Assembly: GCA_036346225.1 (NCBI GenBank)
Contig: JARFIW010001187.1
Location: 496,001-560,000 of the forward strand
Direction: 5' to 3'
From: Platerodrilus igneus
Taxonomy: Eukaryota; Arthropoda; Insecta; Coleoptera; Lycidae
DNA length: 64,000 nucleotides
Position numbers and translations under genes: made by a program. Under the pieces are notes generated by a model. It searched no databases. It saw only the letters and a program-made list of their open reading frames with translations, and was not told the DNA's origin. Shown here in pieces: positions 49,598-61,116 of this stretch (position 1 is its first letter; every line of letters begins with the position of its first letter).

Positions 49598-52584
49598 TAT
49601 TTCTGTGCGTGGCGAAATGCTGGTTGCTAAGGTTACCTTGCCGACGTTTCGTTTAACCCTTCATCGTTAAATGGATAGTATTGGTTATCTGACCCCAGTT
49701 CCTTCTAAAAAAGATTAGCCGGCCTACACTAACTCTTCTTCAGTTGTCATATGTAGAAGGTCTGTGTAATAGTTGGCATCCTGTAATATTAAAAGAACAC
49801 AGGGGGTTTGCTCGCCACCACATCCTAGGAGAGGTGTTCTTATCAAGTTAAAAGCAAAGGGTTTTCTCTGCCATACTCTTTCCGCAACATTGTTCCAGGT
49901 CGAATCTGGCATTGGCTCAATGTGTAATTTATGTCTAATAGCTGGTGACCTAATTTTGAGGTTATCAGATTGTATTAAAAGTAAGGTTATTAGATATTAT
50001 AGTTTTATTTCAAACCTTCCCAACTTAACGCCATCTTTCAGTGAACATTTGGGTTATGTGTTGGTCACACAACGTAAGGATCATGAGCCACTACTGCTAG
50101 ATCATGGAGCCAGGTATTGCCAAGAGAGGACGTTTGCTCATACTCAAGTAGGTTTCAGCACAAACTTTAAAAAAATGAAAGACCGAGGTTGTTGCTGTTC
50201 AGCAACTCTGAGAATCTTCTTCCCATCACATGCTGAAGAGAACTTATCCAGAAGATAATTCACTAATGTTGCTTTGAACTTGTCATGCAAGCTGGTTAAT
50301 CCACGACACAATTCACCTTGTGAAAGTAGTAATTTATACAGTTTGTAATGGTTTAATTTCTATTTTATGCATATTTTCATTGTGTTCTGTTTCATGGCTA
50401 TCCTTTTTGAAATTTATATGCATTTGAGCGATATATTTTGTGTCTTATTTAATAAACTTGCTCAAAACCACGATTTAGTTCTCGTTTTTAATATTTACAA
50501 TGGATATCTAATACGGCACACCTGACATAATCGTTATCACATAGATGTGGGGAAATTAGAGTTTGTTTCTTTTGAATATTAATAAGATTATTACGTTTGT
50601 GTTTACTGTTATGATAGTTGTAATTCCATTTGGTGCTTTCTGACTTAACACATTTGCTAGTAATTAACAATGCAGAAAGATATTATTACGTTCGTGATTA
50701 TGTTTGGTGTTTGATCAGTTCTAGGTGGTTGTAAATTTTTAAATAGTTGACTCAGAACATAAAAGGGTGGAAAGTGCATTCTATTGTCCTGAACCGATAC
50801 CTTGTGTTTGTAACTGTGCGGTAAATTAAGCAATTTAATCTAGGAACACTGAAAGAGTGTTGTGCACATTCTATTTGCAATACCATGAACTACAAAGCTA
50901 CTAATGTAATAGCTAATAGTTGTCAGCGTTCTATAAATGGGGCATTTACCTACTTTAAGATTAAATAGTTAGTCCAATGTAAAATTGAAACGTAAGTACA
51001 TAAGTATAGAAATGTAGAATAACAGAATAAAAGAGGAAGACAATAAGGCAGTAGGAATAATGGTATTGTAAGAAACTGAATTAAGCATGTGTGACACTAA
51101 GTATCCTCGTGTTAATATTCGTCAGTAAATGTGGTTTATTTTGATTTAACTACTTTGAGTAAGAAGTCAGATGGTGATCTAAATAAAATATAAAGAAATA
51201 CATAACATAGCGACCTTGCCATACCACACTACATGGTGATCCTGCTAGCTCTTCCACCACATTACATCCTGTTAGCTCTTACAATACATTACATGCCTGC
51301 GAATCAGAAGATGAACGCTAGAAAATCTTTGCTAAATTGGAAAAAAATAAGTATAAGTGAACACTTATACCACAGCTACATTAGTTGGCATCCATTCTTG
51401 TTCGTACAGTCAAGGTTTTCAGTACTTTATCGAAACACAGAATTTCTAGCAAGATACTTCACCAATTTCTCTATGGATTATTAGTAACAACATTTTCATA
51501 GCCAAAACTGTATGTAACAAAATCAGCAGATCTTGATGCAAAAATTGGTGCTCTCCAATATTGTGTGATTACGCATATTGAAATGCAAGATGGTGTTTAT
51601 CGCTATTGTGCATTTATTTTAAAAGTCTTGTAGCTAATTTGCTAGTAAATATACTCTAGCGTTAGTAATTGTATTGAAATACCGTCAGCATAACATAGTC
51701 TTTAGTTCAGTTTAAAGTCGAAGTTATTTCAAGTATTAGAGTAATCATGCTTATGTGTTAAGGATAGTCGCAGATGTTGCCCATATTTCAGATACAAACA
51801 AAACGATATGCTTGAGCAGTACTGGCTGTCAAGTGTCAGAGCAGTAACGACTTTGTATTCTGTTTTGTGTTAACAATATTATCTTGGTGTATTATGATAT
51901 ACACTGCTTTAACAAGAATCCATCCATTACAGCAATACCAAGACCGCATCAGGATTGATTCATCGAAGCTTGAAAAAGTTAACCAAAATGGCAAGTTGAT
52001 TGTCAGTGTTTTACTCTGGCGAAATAATAGTTGTCTAAAAGCTTAAAGAATTCTAAGTTGTATAGGTTTTTGGGCAAATTGAAGTACAATGAAACATAAA
52101 CATTCACTCAATTTATCAAGATTTGATGAATTGATATTTTCAGCCCTACTGCGATGGCCAACTTCTTACTAACACAGTATATACCATAACATCAAGATAA
52201 CATCATTAGCACGAAACAGATTACAAGAATGTTACAGCACTGACACATTACCACCTGATTGGCACTGAGAGTGCTGCATTTATTGATTAGTTTAATATAT
52301 AGATTTATCGTATTGTGTTTAGTCTATTTCAAAGTAATAATAGCAGTTCAAGCTACAGAATCGGTCAGTGTGATTTTATGTAGATAACCTCCTGAATGAT
52401 ATAAGATATTTTGTTTTAGCTGGTTGTGCTAAAGGTACGAGCGGGGACTAATCACTTTATATACTACGAACGAAATGATTATGATTAAATACGGTAATAA
52501 AATTGACAGAACTGAATGTTTTACACAAAACATATATGTACATTTCAAAAATGTAGAGCACTTAATGAACATATGTACACTTAC

Positions 52585-55500
52585 CTTTCACACCAGACGG
52601 ATTAACCAAATCTCCTTGAATAATAACAGACACACCTCTACCAAACTTATCTTGTCTTAACAACTCTCCAGAATCTCTTGTTACCCAAAACATATTAGAT
52701 TCAAATACGTCTAGAGAAATTGGATGTCTTAAGTTATCTCCCTTAAGTATAGTTTTCCGGTTAGAGCCATCTTGTCGCATTGACTCAATTATGTTAAGTT
52801 TGGTATCAACCCAGTATATTATATGATCCATTGTGTAATCAATTGAAAGTCCTGCTGGATGTCTTAAACCTTCTGTAATTAAAGGTCTTCGTTTAGAACC
52901 ATCCATCCAAGAGACCTCAATTTTTGGAGCTGATCCAGCGTCCGACCAGAAAAGTCGACCATGTTGAGGATCAACAACTACAGAAGTGGGATTTTCAAGT
53001 CCTGCATTAACTACAGAACGTCTGTATCTGCCATCGGTTTTTGCCACCAAGACTCTTCCTCTAGGCTTTGAACCTACTCTGTCAATTTCGGCCCAGTACA
53101 AGTTATCACCTACCCAGTCAACTGCCAATGCAGTAGGTTTAGAATTGCCTTTCATATTGAGATCCTGTGCATAACCTGTTCTAACTTCACCATTCTGTGC
53201 ATTAATCATGTACGACCTTTTTATTGTTTTATCATAACTATCAGCCCAAAATACAATTTGGGAGGTTGGATTATAATCTATTGCTTCTATACGTTTTTCT
53301 TCGCTTATTACATCAACTTCCTCCTGTTCCTTTAACATAAGTGCTCTTATTTCTGGTCCATTGGCAAATAATAGTGTAACCTCTTCAGATGTTGATTTGC
53401 AAACTCCTGAGAAACTATCAGACAACCGAAAACCATCATGACAACTACAACTATATGTTCCATTTAAGTTTGTACAAAGATGTGAACAATGATGAGTTCC
53501 TATTACACATTCGTTTACATCTTTACATGTTTTTCTATTTTCCTTTGAAATTATATAACCAGAGAAACACATACAGATATAGCCACCATCAGTTAAATTC
53601 ATACAATGATGCTCACAACCACCTCTAGTTGTTTCTGTACATACATTGGTGTGATGACAACCCAACTCATCAGAACTGTCGCCACAGTCATCAGCAAAAT
53701 CACAAATTTGAGTTTTGTTTATGCATTTTTTATTAGCACACTGGTACTCTTTAAATGCATCACATGGTTTAATTTTATTGGAACATATTGTCATATTATT
53801 TTCATCTGATCCATCTCCACAATTGTCTATACCATCACATAACTGATAACGCGCTACACACCGGTGATTGTTGCATTGGAATCTACGTAATGTATCACAA
53901 TTAAAGTTCGTACAAATAGTTGGTGATTCATCAGAGCCATCTCCACAATCATCTGTTCCATCACATAAATCTGCTTGGCTAATACATAAATGATTGTCAC
54001 ACTGGAACTTAGATTCTGGACAATATCTTCCACCAGGATATCTTGGTGGACAATTCATTTCATCAGACATGTCTCTACAGTCACGGTCACCATCACAACG
54101 GAAATAACCTGCAATGCAGTGCCCGGAATTACACTGAAATGTACCATTCTTACATTTAAATCCAGTGCAACCTGATTCATCTGTATTATCACCACAATCA
54201 TCTTCATGGTCACAGCGCCATCTTGTAGATATACATTTTCCATTATTACAGTGAAATTCAGATTCTGAGCATTCTCTATAGCTTCCTTTACATAATGCTG
54301 CTCCTTCATCAGACCCATCTCCACAGTCATCTGAAAAATCACAAGTCCATTGTTTAGCTACACAGCGATTATTGGCACATTTGAATTCGATTTCAGTATT
54401 ACAAGTAGGACAGTTTTGAGGTAGTTCATCTGAACCATCACGACAATCATCTTTTCCATCACAGAACAACCATTTTGGAATACACCTATAATTGGCTCGA
54501 CCTGGACAACGTTGCCAACCTGTTGTGCAATTTTTCTGCCGACACATGTAAGCTGGTTCGTCTGAATCGTCACCACAATCATTATCATAATCACACATCC
54601 ATAATTTTGGTATGCAACGACCATTTTTACAAGCAAATTCTGTTTCTGGATCACATTGTCTTTTGTGGCAAAATGCTGGATCTTCATCTGAACCGTCCTT
54701 GCAATCTGAATCACCATCGCACCTCCAACTTTTTGATATACAGCGTCCATTAGACCGGCACTTAAATTCTAGTTCTGGACATGGCATATTACAGTGCTGT
54801 TCATCAGAACCATCTCCACAATCATCCGTTCCATCACAAATAGTTACTGATGGGGTACAGTTGCCATTTTTGCACTGGAATTGTCCGGCACGACACTGTC
54901 TAGGTGGACAAGTTGCTGGTTCATCTGAGCCATCTTTACAGTCTTTTTCATTATCGCACTGCCAATACCATGGAATACATTTTTCATCTCTACCACCACA
55001 TCTCCATTGTCCAGCTGTGCAATTTGCAATGCATGTTTTACCATCTGGACTTAAAGTAAACTGATTTGGGCAAGCGCATTTAAAAGTAGTTGCACCTTCT
55101 TCAACGTATCCTTCAATATTTAAATAACTTGAAAGATGAGGTGGAGCAAGTAGACATAAATGTGAGCATCCACCATTATTAGCACCGCATGGATTTGGAT
55201 ACGGTAATTGTCTTAGTGGATGGTAAATGTGTACATCATAAGGTCTATGTGTAGTATTTCGAAGAACACGTATGCCCTTTCCAGAGTGTTTATTAGCTCT
55301 ACTGATAGCTTTCAAATTCCAATCAGTCCAAAATATAAAATCGTCAAATAGAGTAATTGCAAATACATGAGGTACAGAATTGCCCGATAAAACAATATGA
55401 CGATGATGTCCTTCCAAATCGGAAAATGCAATATAATCTAAATGTGCATCAGCCCAATATAATTTATCTGTAAAGAAGTCTATAGTTAGTGCATTTGGCC

Positions 55501-56156
55501 ATGCTATATCATTTTCCCAATTTAAAATACGAGTGAAATTACTGCCATCCATGCCTATTTTTCCAATATATGCTTGCAAATGCCATGAAGTAAAGTACAT
55601 ATAACCAGTGCCAGGGTGTACAACTAAAGCTCGTGGATCAGCTATACCAGTTTTAAGAGTTCTTCTATTAGTTCCATCAAGTTCAGCAACATCCAAATTT
55701 CTTGCATGCCTATCTAACCAATATAATTTCTTTCCAACCCAATCTACAGATATTCCCTCCAATCCATGAGAATCATGCCTAATAATAGGCTCTTTTTCAC
55801 CACTGCCAATTAGCGAAGATCTAAAAATAGTTTTGGCGGTAACATCACAAAAATACATTTTTTGATCAGCATAATCGTAATCTAAAGCAACAACATTCAT
55901 CAAGTCTTGATGAACTAGATTATAAACAGACGCTTCTATAGACATGTTCCGTACATAATATTTATTAGTGAAGATAACCCATGGTTCAATTTTATTTTTG
56001 CGTTTGCATGTGTGTTCGTCAATTTCTCTTTCATAGTATTCTTCGTTGCATTTACAGTAGTAGCCACCAGGAGTATTGGAGCAGTGTTGTGAGCAAACTT
56101 CTGGCGTTTCAATACACTCGTCAATGTCTGCACATGCTTTTCCGTCATCCAGTAAC
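52585..56156 (-). CDS. LRP2: LRP2/megalin-like receptor, 3.6 kb ectodomain exon
   Basis: In order on the minus strand: a calcium-binding EGF module ([16 protein letters not shown]); a YWTD-type beta-propeller ([31 protein letters not shown]); an EGF module ([14 protein letters not shown]); eleven LDL-receptor class A repeats, each with six Cys and a C-terminal D-x-S-D-E calcium motif; two EGF modules ([19 protein letters not shown]); and a second propeller ([43 protein letters not shown]). Eleven LDL-A repeats equals the fourth ligand-binding cluster of megalin. The receptor takes up lipoproteins, vitamin carriers and many other ligands at the apical surface of absorptive epithelia. Acceptor TTTTAG ends at 56157, donor GTAAGT at 52584. 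It has no internal introns, although vertebrate LRP2 has many in this region. Confidence 0.95.
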
Positions 56157-56216
56157 CTAAAACATTAAGTTTTTATTAGTATCTGTAATTTAAATATATA
56201 ACTACACTAGACTTAC

Positions 56217-56442
56217 TTATATCCTTGATTACATTCACAATAATAGCTAGTAAGGGTATCAATGCATTTATGACCACATTGATGTAGTTCAACTTTGGCA
56301 CATTCATCCACATTACAATGCAAGGGTTCATCAGAATCATCAGAACAATCTGATACTTTATTACATACCAACTGATAATCAATGCATTGACCATTGTTGC
56401 ATGCAAACTGACCCGAGCTTTTGCATGTGCTGTTGTCTTTCT
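56217..56442 (-). CDS. LRP2: LRP2/megalin-like receptor, first visible exon (LDL-A plus EGF)
   Basis: Acceptor TTGTTCCAG ends at 56443; the donor GTAAGT begins at 56216. Encodes an LDL-A repeat ([18 protein letters not shown] ... [11 protein letters not shown]) and an EGF module ([16 protein letters not shown] ... CECNQGYK). A 60-nt intron separates it from the next exon, and the phases (1 in, 2 out) fit. The exon is internal, so the N-terminal two thirds of the protein must be encoded further right; I find no such exon between 56443 and 64000. The five exons sum to 1549 codons including the stop. Confidence 0.9.
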
Positions 56443-57465
56443 CTGGAACAAGGAATATGATTTAAGTTTATATTACCTACAGGTTACTTAATACACACGT
56501 GCACCACAGCTGGTTACTACATTTTGTTTTCACATTGAGAATGGATTCTAGAAAGGTATTAAGACTGTAATTCACGTGTGTATGTTATATAATATTAGTT
56601 AGGGTCAGTACAACCAGAAGCAGTTAGAAATGTAAAAGGTTATAGTAGGATACAGTATTTTTATTGCAGATGGGTGTGATTGTTTTAATATGGGAATTAT
56701 TTCGTATCAGTAAATAAATAGTTTAGCTTTGTTTAAATACACAACCTTTGTTTCATTGACATTACGTTAAATAGAAACTAAATGGAAAGAGAAGAAAATT
56801 AATCATAAATGGACAAAATTAATATTGATGCACCCTGTATATTCTGATTTCATAAATAGTAGTGTTGATTAAGCATGACATTTCAATAAATGATTAGTTC
56901 CATAAAGAAGATTCTGGTTATAAACTTAAAACCACAAGAGCATAGTTTTATTTCTGTATAATACATATTGGAACGTAATTCCTGTCCATAAATTACTTCA
57001 AAACTGCAAAAGGGGGAAACACATTTCAATATTACGTGTGATAAAGTCAAATGTATAAATGTAAATGTAAATAAAAATGTAAAAGCATGAAAAATTATCT
57101 GAGTACTTGTGCAAACAAATAACTACAAAGTAAATTTTCATATTATGTCAGTTTAAGAAGGCTTTTACTACAAGTTAAGAATTGAACGACAATGAAATTG
57201 GTAATGTGCATTTTTCATACCATAATTATCCCAAATGTAGTAGACATTTTTACAAATTGTAGTAAAATTAATGTTACATGTAAACACGGGTAGTTACAAT
57301 ACAAAGTAAACACCAGTCAATATCATAAGCATATTTGGACAATGTAGTTCATTATTTACGAACACAGATTCTTATTTAATAAAACTCGCAAATTTCAAGT
57401 TACAGATAATTAATTATATCATTCAATACAAAGTAAAAATGTTTTCAAGGTGTTTATTCAGACTG

Positions 57466-57615
57466 CTAAAATAATAATTTTGCCATAGGCATGTGACCTT
57501 TACATGAAAGACCATATGGGTTTATGCCTGATTCAGGTGATTCTACACAAGCAATAGGAATGTTATACAATGACATAACCCCTATTAAATGTACGAAGAA
57601 CAGAAAGAAAGTCAT
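57466..57615 (-). CDS. candidate 49-aa secreted peptide or alternative terminal exon
   Basis: ATG at 57615-57613, stop TAG at 57468-57466. The first 26 residues (MTFFLFFVHLIGVMSLYNIP...) look like a signal peptide. The remaining part has one Cys (GINPYGLSCKGHMPMAK), with another Cys near the end of the hydrophobic part. AATAAA on the minus strand is 7 nt past the stop (57458-57453). A good acceptor-like tract (TTTCTTTCTGTTCTTC... then AATAG) precedes codon 13, so it could instead be a 3'-terminal exon spliced from upstream LRP2 exons. I do not recognise the peptide. A chance frame is a real possibility. Confidence 0.3.
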   Translation of the reverse strand: MTFFLFFVHLIGVMSLYNIPIACVESPESGINPYGLSCKGHMPMAKLLF

Positions 57616-58191
57616 GAACGCTGAACAGCAGACGGAAAACCATGAATTAATTATTCACGAGCCATGCGGGTGATTGTTGAGAGTTTAGTTGAATATACTA
57701 TTTTGGTAGCAAATTAACAAACGGACATTAACGTGGTGAGATCTGCCGATTTTGATAGAACTCACAATACCAATAAATTGGTATGGATTGGTTCCAGAAC
57801 AGTAATGGTTGCAAATAAAAGTCCGAGGGCACATTAACATCCTGGCTTATGGAATTCTTTATCCGCATTAATACATAACTGTAAGTTGTAGCTAGTTATG
57901 AATTGCTTTCATTGATTGTTGGCGGTATTTATGCATGACGCTTGTTCAGTTAAATATTGACAAAATTATACAACGTTCACCATTAGTTAAAGTTTAGTGT
58001 TAAATTAATAGATATAAAACCTGGACATTGCAAATTGTAATTGAAGATTTGATGTATTGTAAATTATTATTGTTGAATCAATAAGATTATGGTTAATTGA
58101 ATATGAACTGATTTATGCAAGTGTACATTTCTGTGTGTGCATTAGTTTACAGGAATATGTATTGTCCCTGATATTTAAATTGATGTAAATT

Positions 58192-58461
58192 TAAACGTTA
58201 TTGCATTTTCTGATTTGGAAGGACATCATCGTCCATATTGTTTTATCGGGCAAATCTGTATCTCATGTATTTGCTATTACTCTATTTGACAATTTTATAT
58301 TTTGGACTGATTGGAGTTTGAGAGCTATAAGTAAAACTAATAAACATTTTGGAAAGGGCATAGTGTTCTTCGAAATATTGCACATAGACCTTATGTTGTA
58401 CACATTTACCATCCATTAGGACAATTACCATATCCAAATCCATGCGGTACTAATAATGTAG
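58192..58461 (+). pseudogene. inverted partial duplication of the LRP2 ectodomain exon
   Basis: The plus strand matches, at roughly 90 percent by eye, the LRP2 coding strand between about 55440 and 55178. Shared text includes [24 protein letters not shown] and GKGI, and then (after a frame change) the start of the NPCG EGF module. An extra base near 58231 and a 2-base loss near 58360 break the frame. It lies upstream of LRP2 exon 56217-56442 and in the opposite orientation. Confidence 0.9.
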
Positions 58462-58527
58462 AAATTGAGTCAACTTGTAACCTTGTTCTGTGAGTCTAAT
58501 CAAGATTTTTGAAATCTCTTTGTGTCG

Positions 58528-61116
58528 TTGACTTTAGCTGGGGGTCGATTCTCGACATTATTCCCATGAGAAACGTGACGTCATTCCTACGAGAATAAGC
58601 TGTTCGTGTTCTCCACTTAACCGATGGAAAACATTCCAATGCCACACGTTGGAAAATATTCCCATGGTAGAACGGAATGGCAAAGTGTTTTTAATGTTGG
58701 AATGTGACACATCAAGCATAGGGATTTAATTTTCAGGTTGTAAGTGGGAACGCACCTACTTGAATAATCTTAAGTATTTACTTTTAATATAACCTCGAAT
58801 TAGAAAAAATAAAATAACCGTCCATATAGAAGGTTTAGTGATCGATTAGCTTATTAGTTATTTATTATTAGTTTTAAGTTGCCTGACTAATACCGTTGAT
58901 TTCAACGCTAATATTGTAACAATTTTATTTTTGGTTGATAAATCCCTTCTTTAAAAGTGCGAAAATAATAAAACACTTTTATTAAATAATGTCGTAATAC
59001 ATTTAACAAGTAAAATAATACATTAAAACAGCATCTTGATTTGTTAGTCTATTTGTGGTTGGATGTCGGTGTATTCCACAGCCAGTCGCAGGCGCGTTTA
59101 GGTGTGACAACCTCCCCCTTGGATCCTCCGATCGTCCGAGCGAGTATGATAATCACTCAGCCATACGTATAAGAAGTAACAAGATGTACGAAAGAACGAT
59201 GGCCAGTAATCTGCGTATCAATTTTAATGAGTGAGCACATTTTCTGAATAGGGGTTGGTAAAGTATAAACATAATTATCTTATTTAATTTGGGAAAATTT
59301 GTTTAGCGCAACGAGAGATTAGGCGACGATAGATTAGGCGACGAGAAACATCACTACAATCTACGATGCACTTAGAATTTTGAAAGCTTTAATCGACTTT
59401 AAGAAAACCACTTCATTTTACGACGTGTACGGTGTACTTGGAAGATGGAAAGCTGATCTAATTTAAAGAGGATCGTTTGTTACACAGAGTAAAGATGCTA
59501 CTTTGGTAGAATATAGGCAGTAAATTTCGCATGGTAAAACAAGTACCTAATCAAAGCTAGGAATGCAGTTTTGTTTGGTTCGTAGTAGTTCTAAGAAATT
59601 CTTTTGTGTTTCACTTTAGAAACACGCTATTTTGTTCCGATGTGTAGAAGTACGAATATGATATTTGCTTCAACTATTGCTAAGCTGGATTTCCCAGTGT
59701 CAAACTTAAAATTCACTCATTTGATTTTGTAAGAAACAACACGTTGCTTCAGTATAAACTGTTAGTTACAACAACAGGTGTTACTGACGTCACTTGTTTG
59801 TCTGGAATATGCTGCTGACACACGTATCCTTGAAAGCAAATGCTTAGCACTGCGTTACTACCACTTTTGAAAACAAGAATATTTTTGTGATCATTTTCAT
59901 TATAAACTAAAACTAGTACTTTTAACTTAAAGAGGAAAATTTGTATAGTCACTTTTGTAATGTAATCGACCTGAACAGATCTGAACGGGTTAGAATATCT
60001 TTGTGTAATAAGTTACACCTTGCTGTAATATATTTGATCATGAATAAGGTTGATAAACCTTACTTTAAATTTACGAAGTAATTCAAGTAGTTATTCAATT
60101 TTGTTGCATTGCATTTTATTTAAAAAAGAGAATCTTTTTAGTAAATTATTAGTCCAAGCTTAAAGTTTTTTATTTTGATCAAATGTGATCAAACTAACCA
60201 CAGGAAATTAATATCTTTAAGAGTTGAATTTTGATGCCAACCTTATATCGTTTTAATATTTCTTTAGGTATGTTTGCGGGACACAAACAGTGTTCCAATT
60301 TTCTACTAATCTAATTATTATACTTTCTTACAGGAACAGCGTTTTATTCTGTTAAGACAGGTTTTTGTCATCGAAGGCGATCTTTCTTTCTTTGGGTCTC
60401 CACGTCCGCCCTTAGAAATATGCCATGCCATTAACGTGAATCAGTCAGGACTTGGTGGCGCCTATTTGTTTTAGTTTGAGTATGACCCACCAACAGATTT
60501 CGACTTACCCCCCCATTTCTCATAGCTCTACCCAAGGAATAGACCCCCTAGTTACGTCGGAAGACTTCGTTTTGCTGACACCCAACGTCTAGAGTCAGAT
60601 ATATATAATAATAAGAAAAACGCTTCACTGGCGCCCTTTGAAGAAAAACGTAACACTAGCGCCCATGCGTGAGGCTAGCTGAGCCCAGTTAGAAAAAAAG
60701 GTATCAATATATACCCACATTTATATATTTTATCACTGTTTATTTGTTGGTTGAATACCTTTCTCCATAAATTCAATTAAACTTTTGGCTCTCACTTAAA
60801 TGCCGGGATTTGGGCTGTGATTTATTATTGTTCATTGTTAGGAAACGCAAATGAATGTTTATGTTGTCAAAGGTGCAATGATGAAGAAACTAAAAGCCAG
60901 GTCGGGTTGTGTTCGATAAACCTACCGTCTGTTTACGTTTTGATTGGTTGAATAACTTAAACGTCTGTTTTAGAGTAGACATACGTACAAGTATATTTCC
61001 TGATTCCAATGCCAGTCGAGAATAGCATTTGACATTCCTGTAGGAAAATGTAAGAGAATATATTCCACACTGGAAAAGATTCCCATACACTCGAGAATCG
61101 ACCTCCTGATAGTCAA
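58528..61116. mobile_element. 2.6 kb segment bounded by terminal inverted repeats
   Basis: TTGACT followed by GGTCGATTCTCGA at 58528-58555 is matched by the reverse complement of 61091-61116. Near each end are further related motifs (ATTCCCATG and ATTCCAATGCCA). No transposase frame is visible. It contains the second copy of the dispersed repeat (59790-60600), so it is probably a composite or non-autonomous DNA element. Target duplication not determined. Confidence 0.55.
59790..60600 (+). repeat. dispersed repeat, copy 2
   Basis: Same-orientation match to 33840-34690. The best block is 60160-60590 (TTTTATTTTGATCAAATG, TTTCTTACAGGA, CGAAGGCGATC, CCACGTCCGCC, TGGCGCCTATTT, AATAGACCCC). The left portion (59790-60130) matches only weakly. 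Confidence 0.72.

Larger units (their letters stand above)
46731..52584 (-). other. 5.9 kb phase-1 intron of LRP2
   Basis: GTAAGT donor at 52584 and ATTTCAG acceptor at 46731. It holds an LTR remnant and a foldback element (separate entries). 47270-48420 and 49600-52580 show no recognised gene; open frames there (for example 49773-50258, 161 codons) match nothing I know. Confidence 0.85.

Noticed and set aside
49773..50258. 161-codon plus frame in the LRP2 intron
   Set aside because: Longest unassigned frame in that intron, but no motif, membrane segment or signal is convincing. Left unannotated.
53389..55064. Plus-strand and other-frame open frames inside the LRP2 exon
   Set aside because: Shadows of the repeated Cys-rich LDL-A coding sequence.
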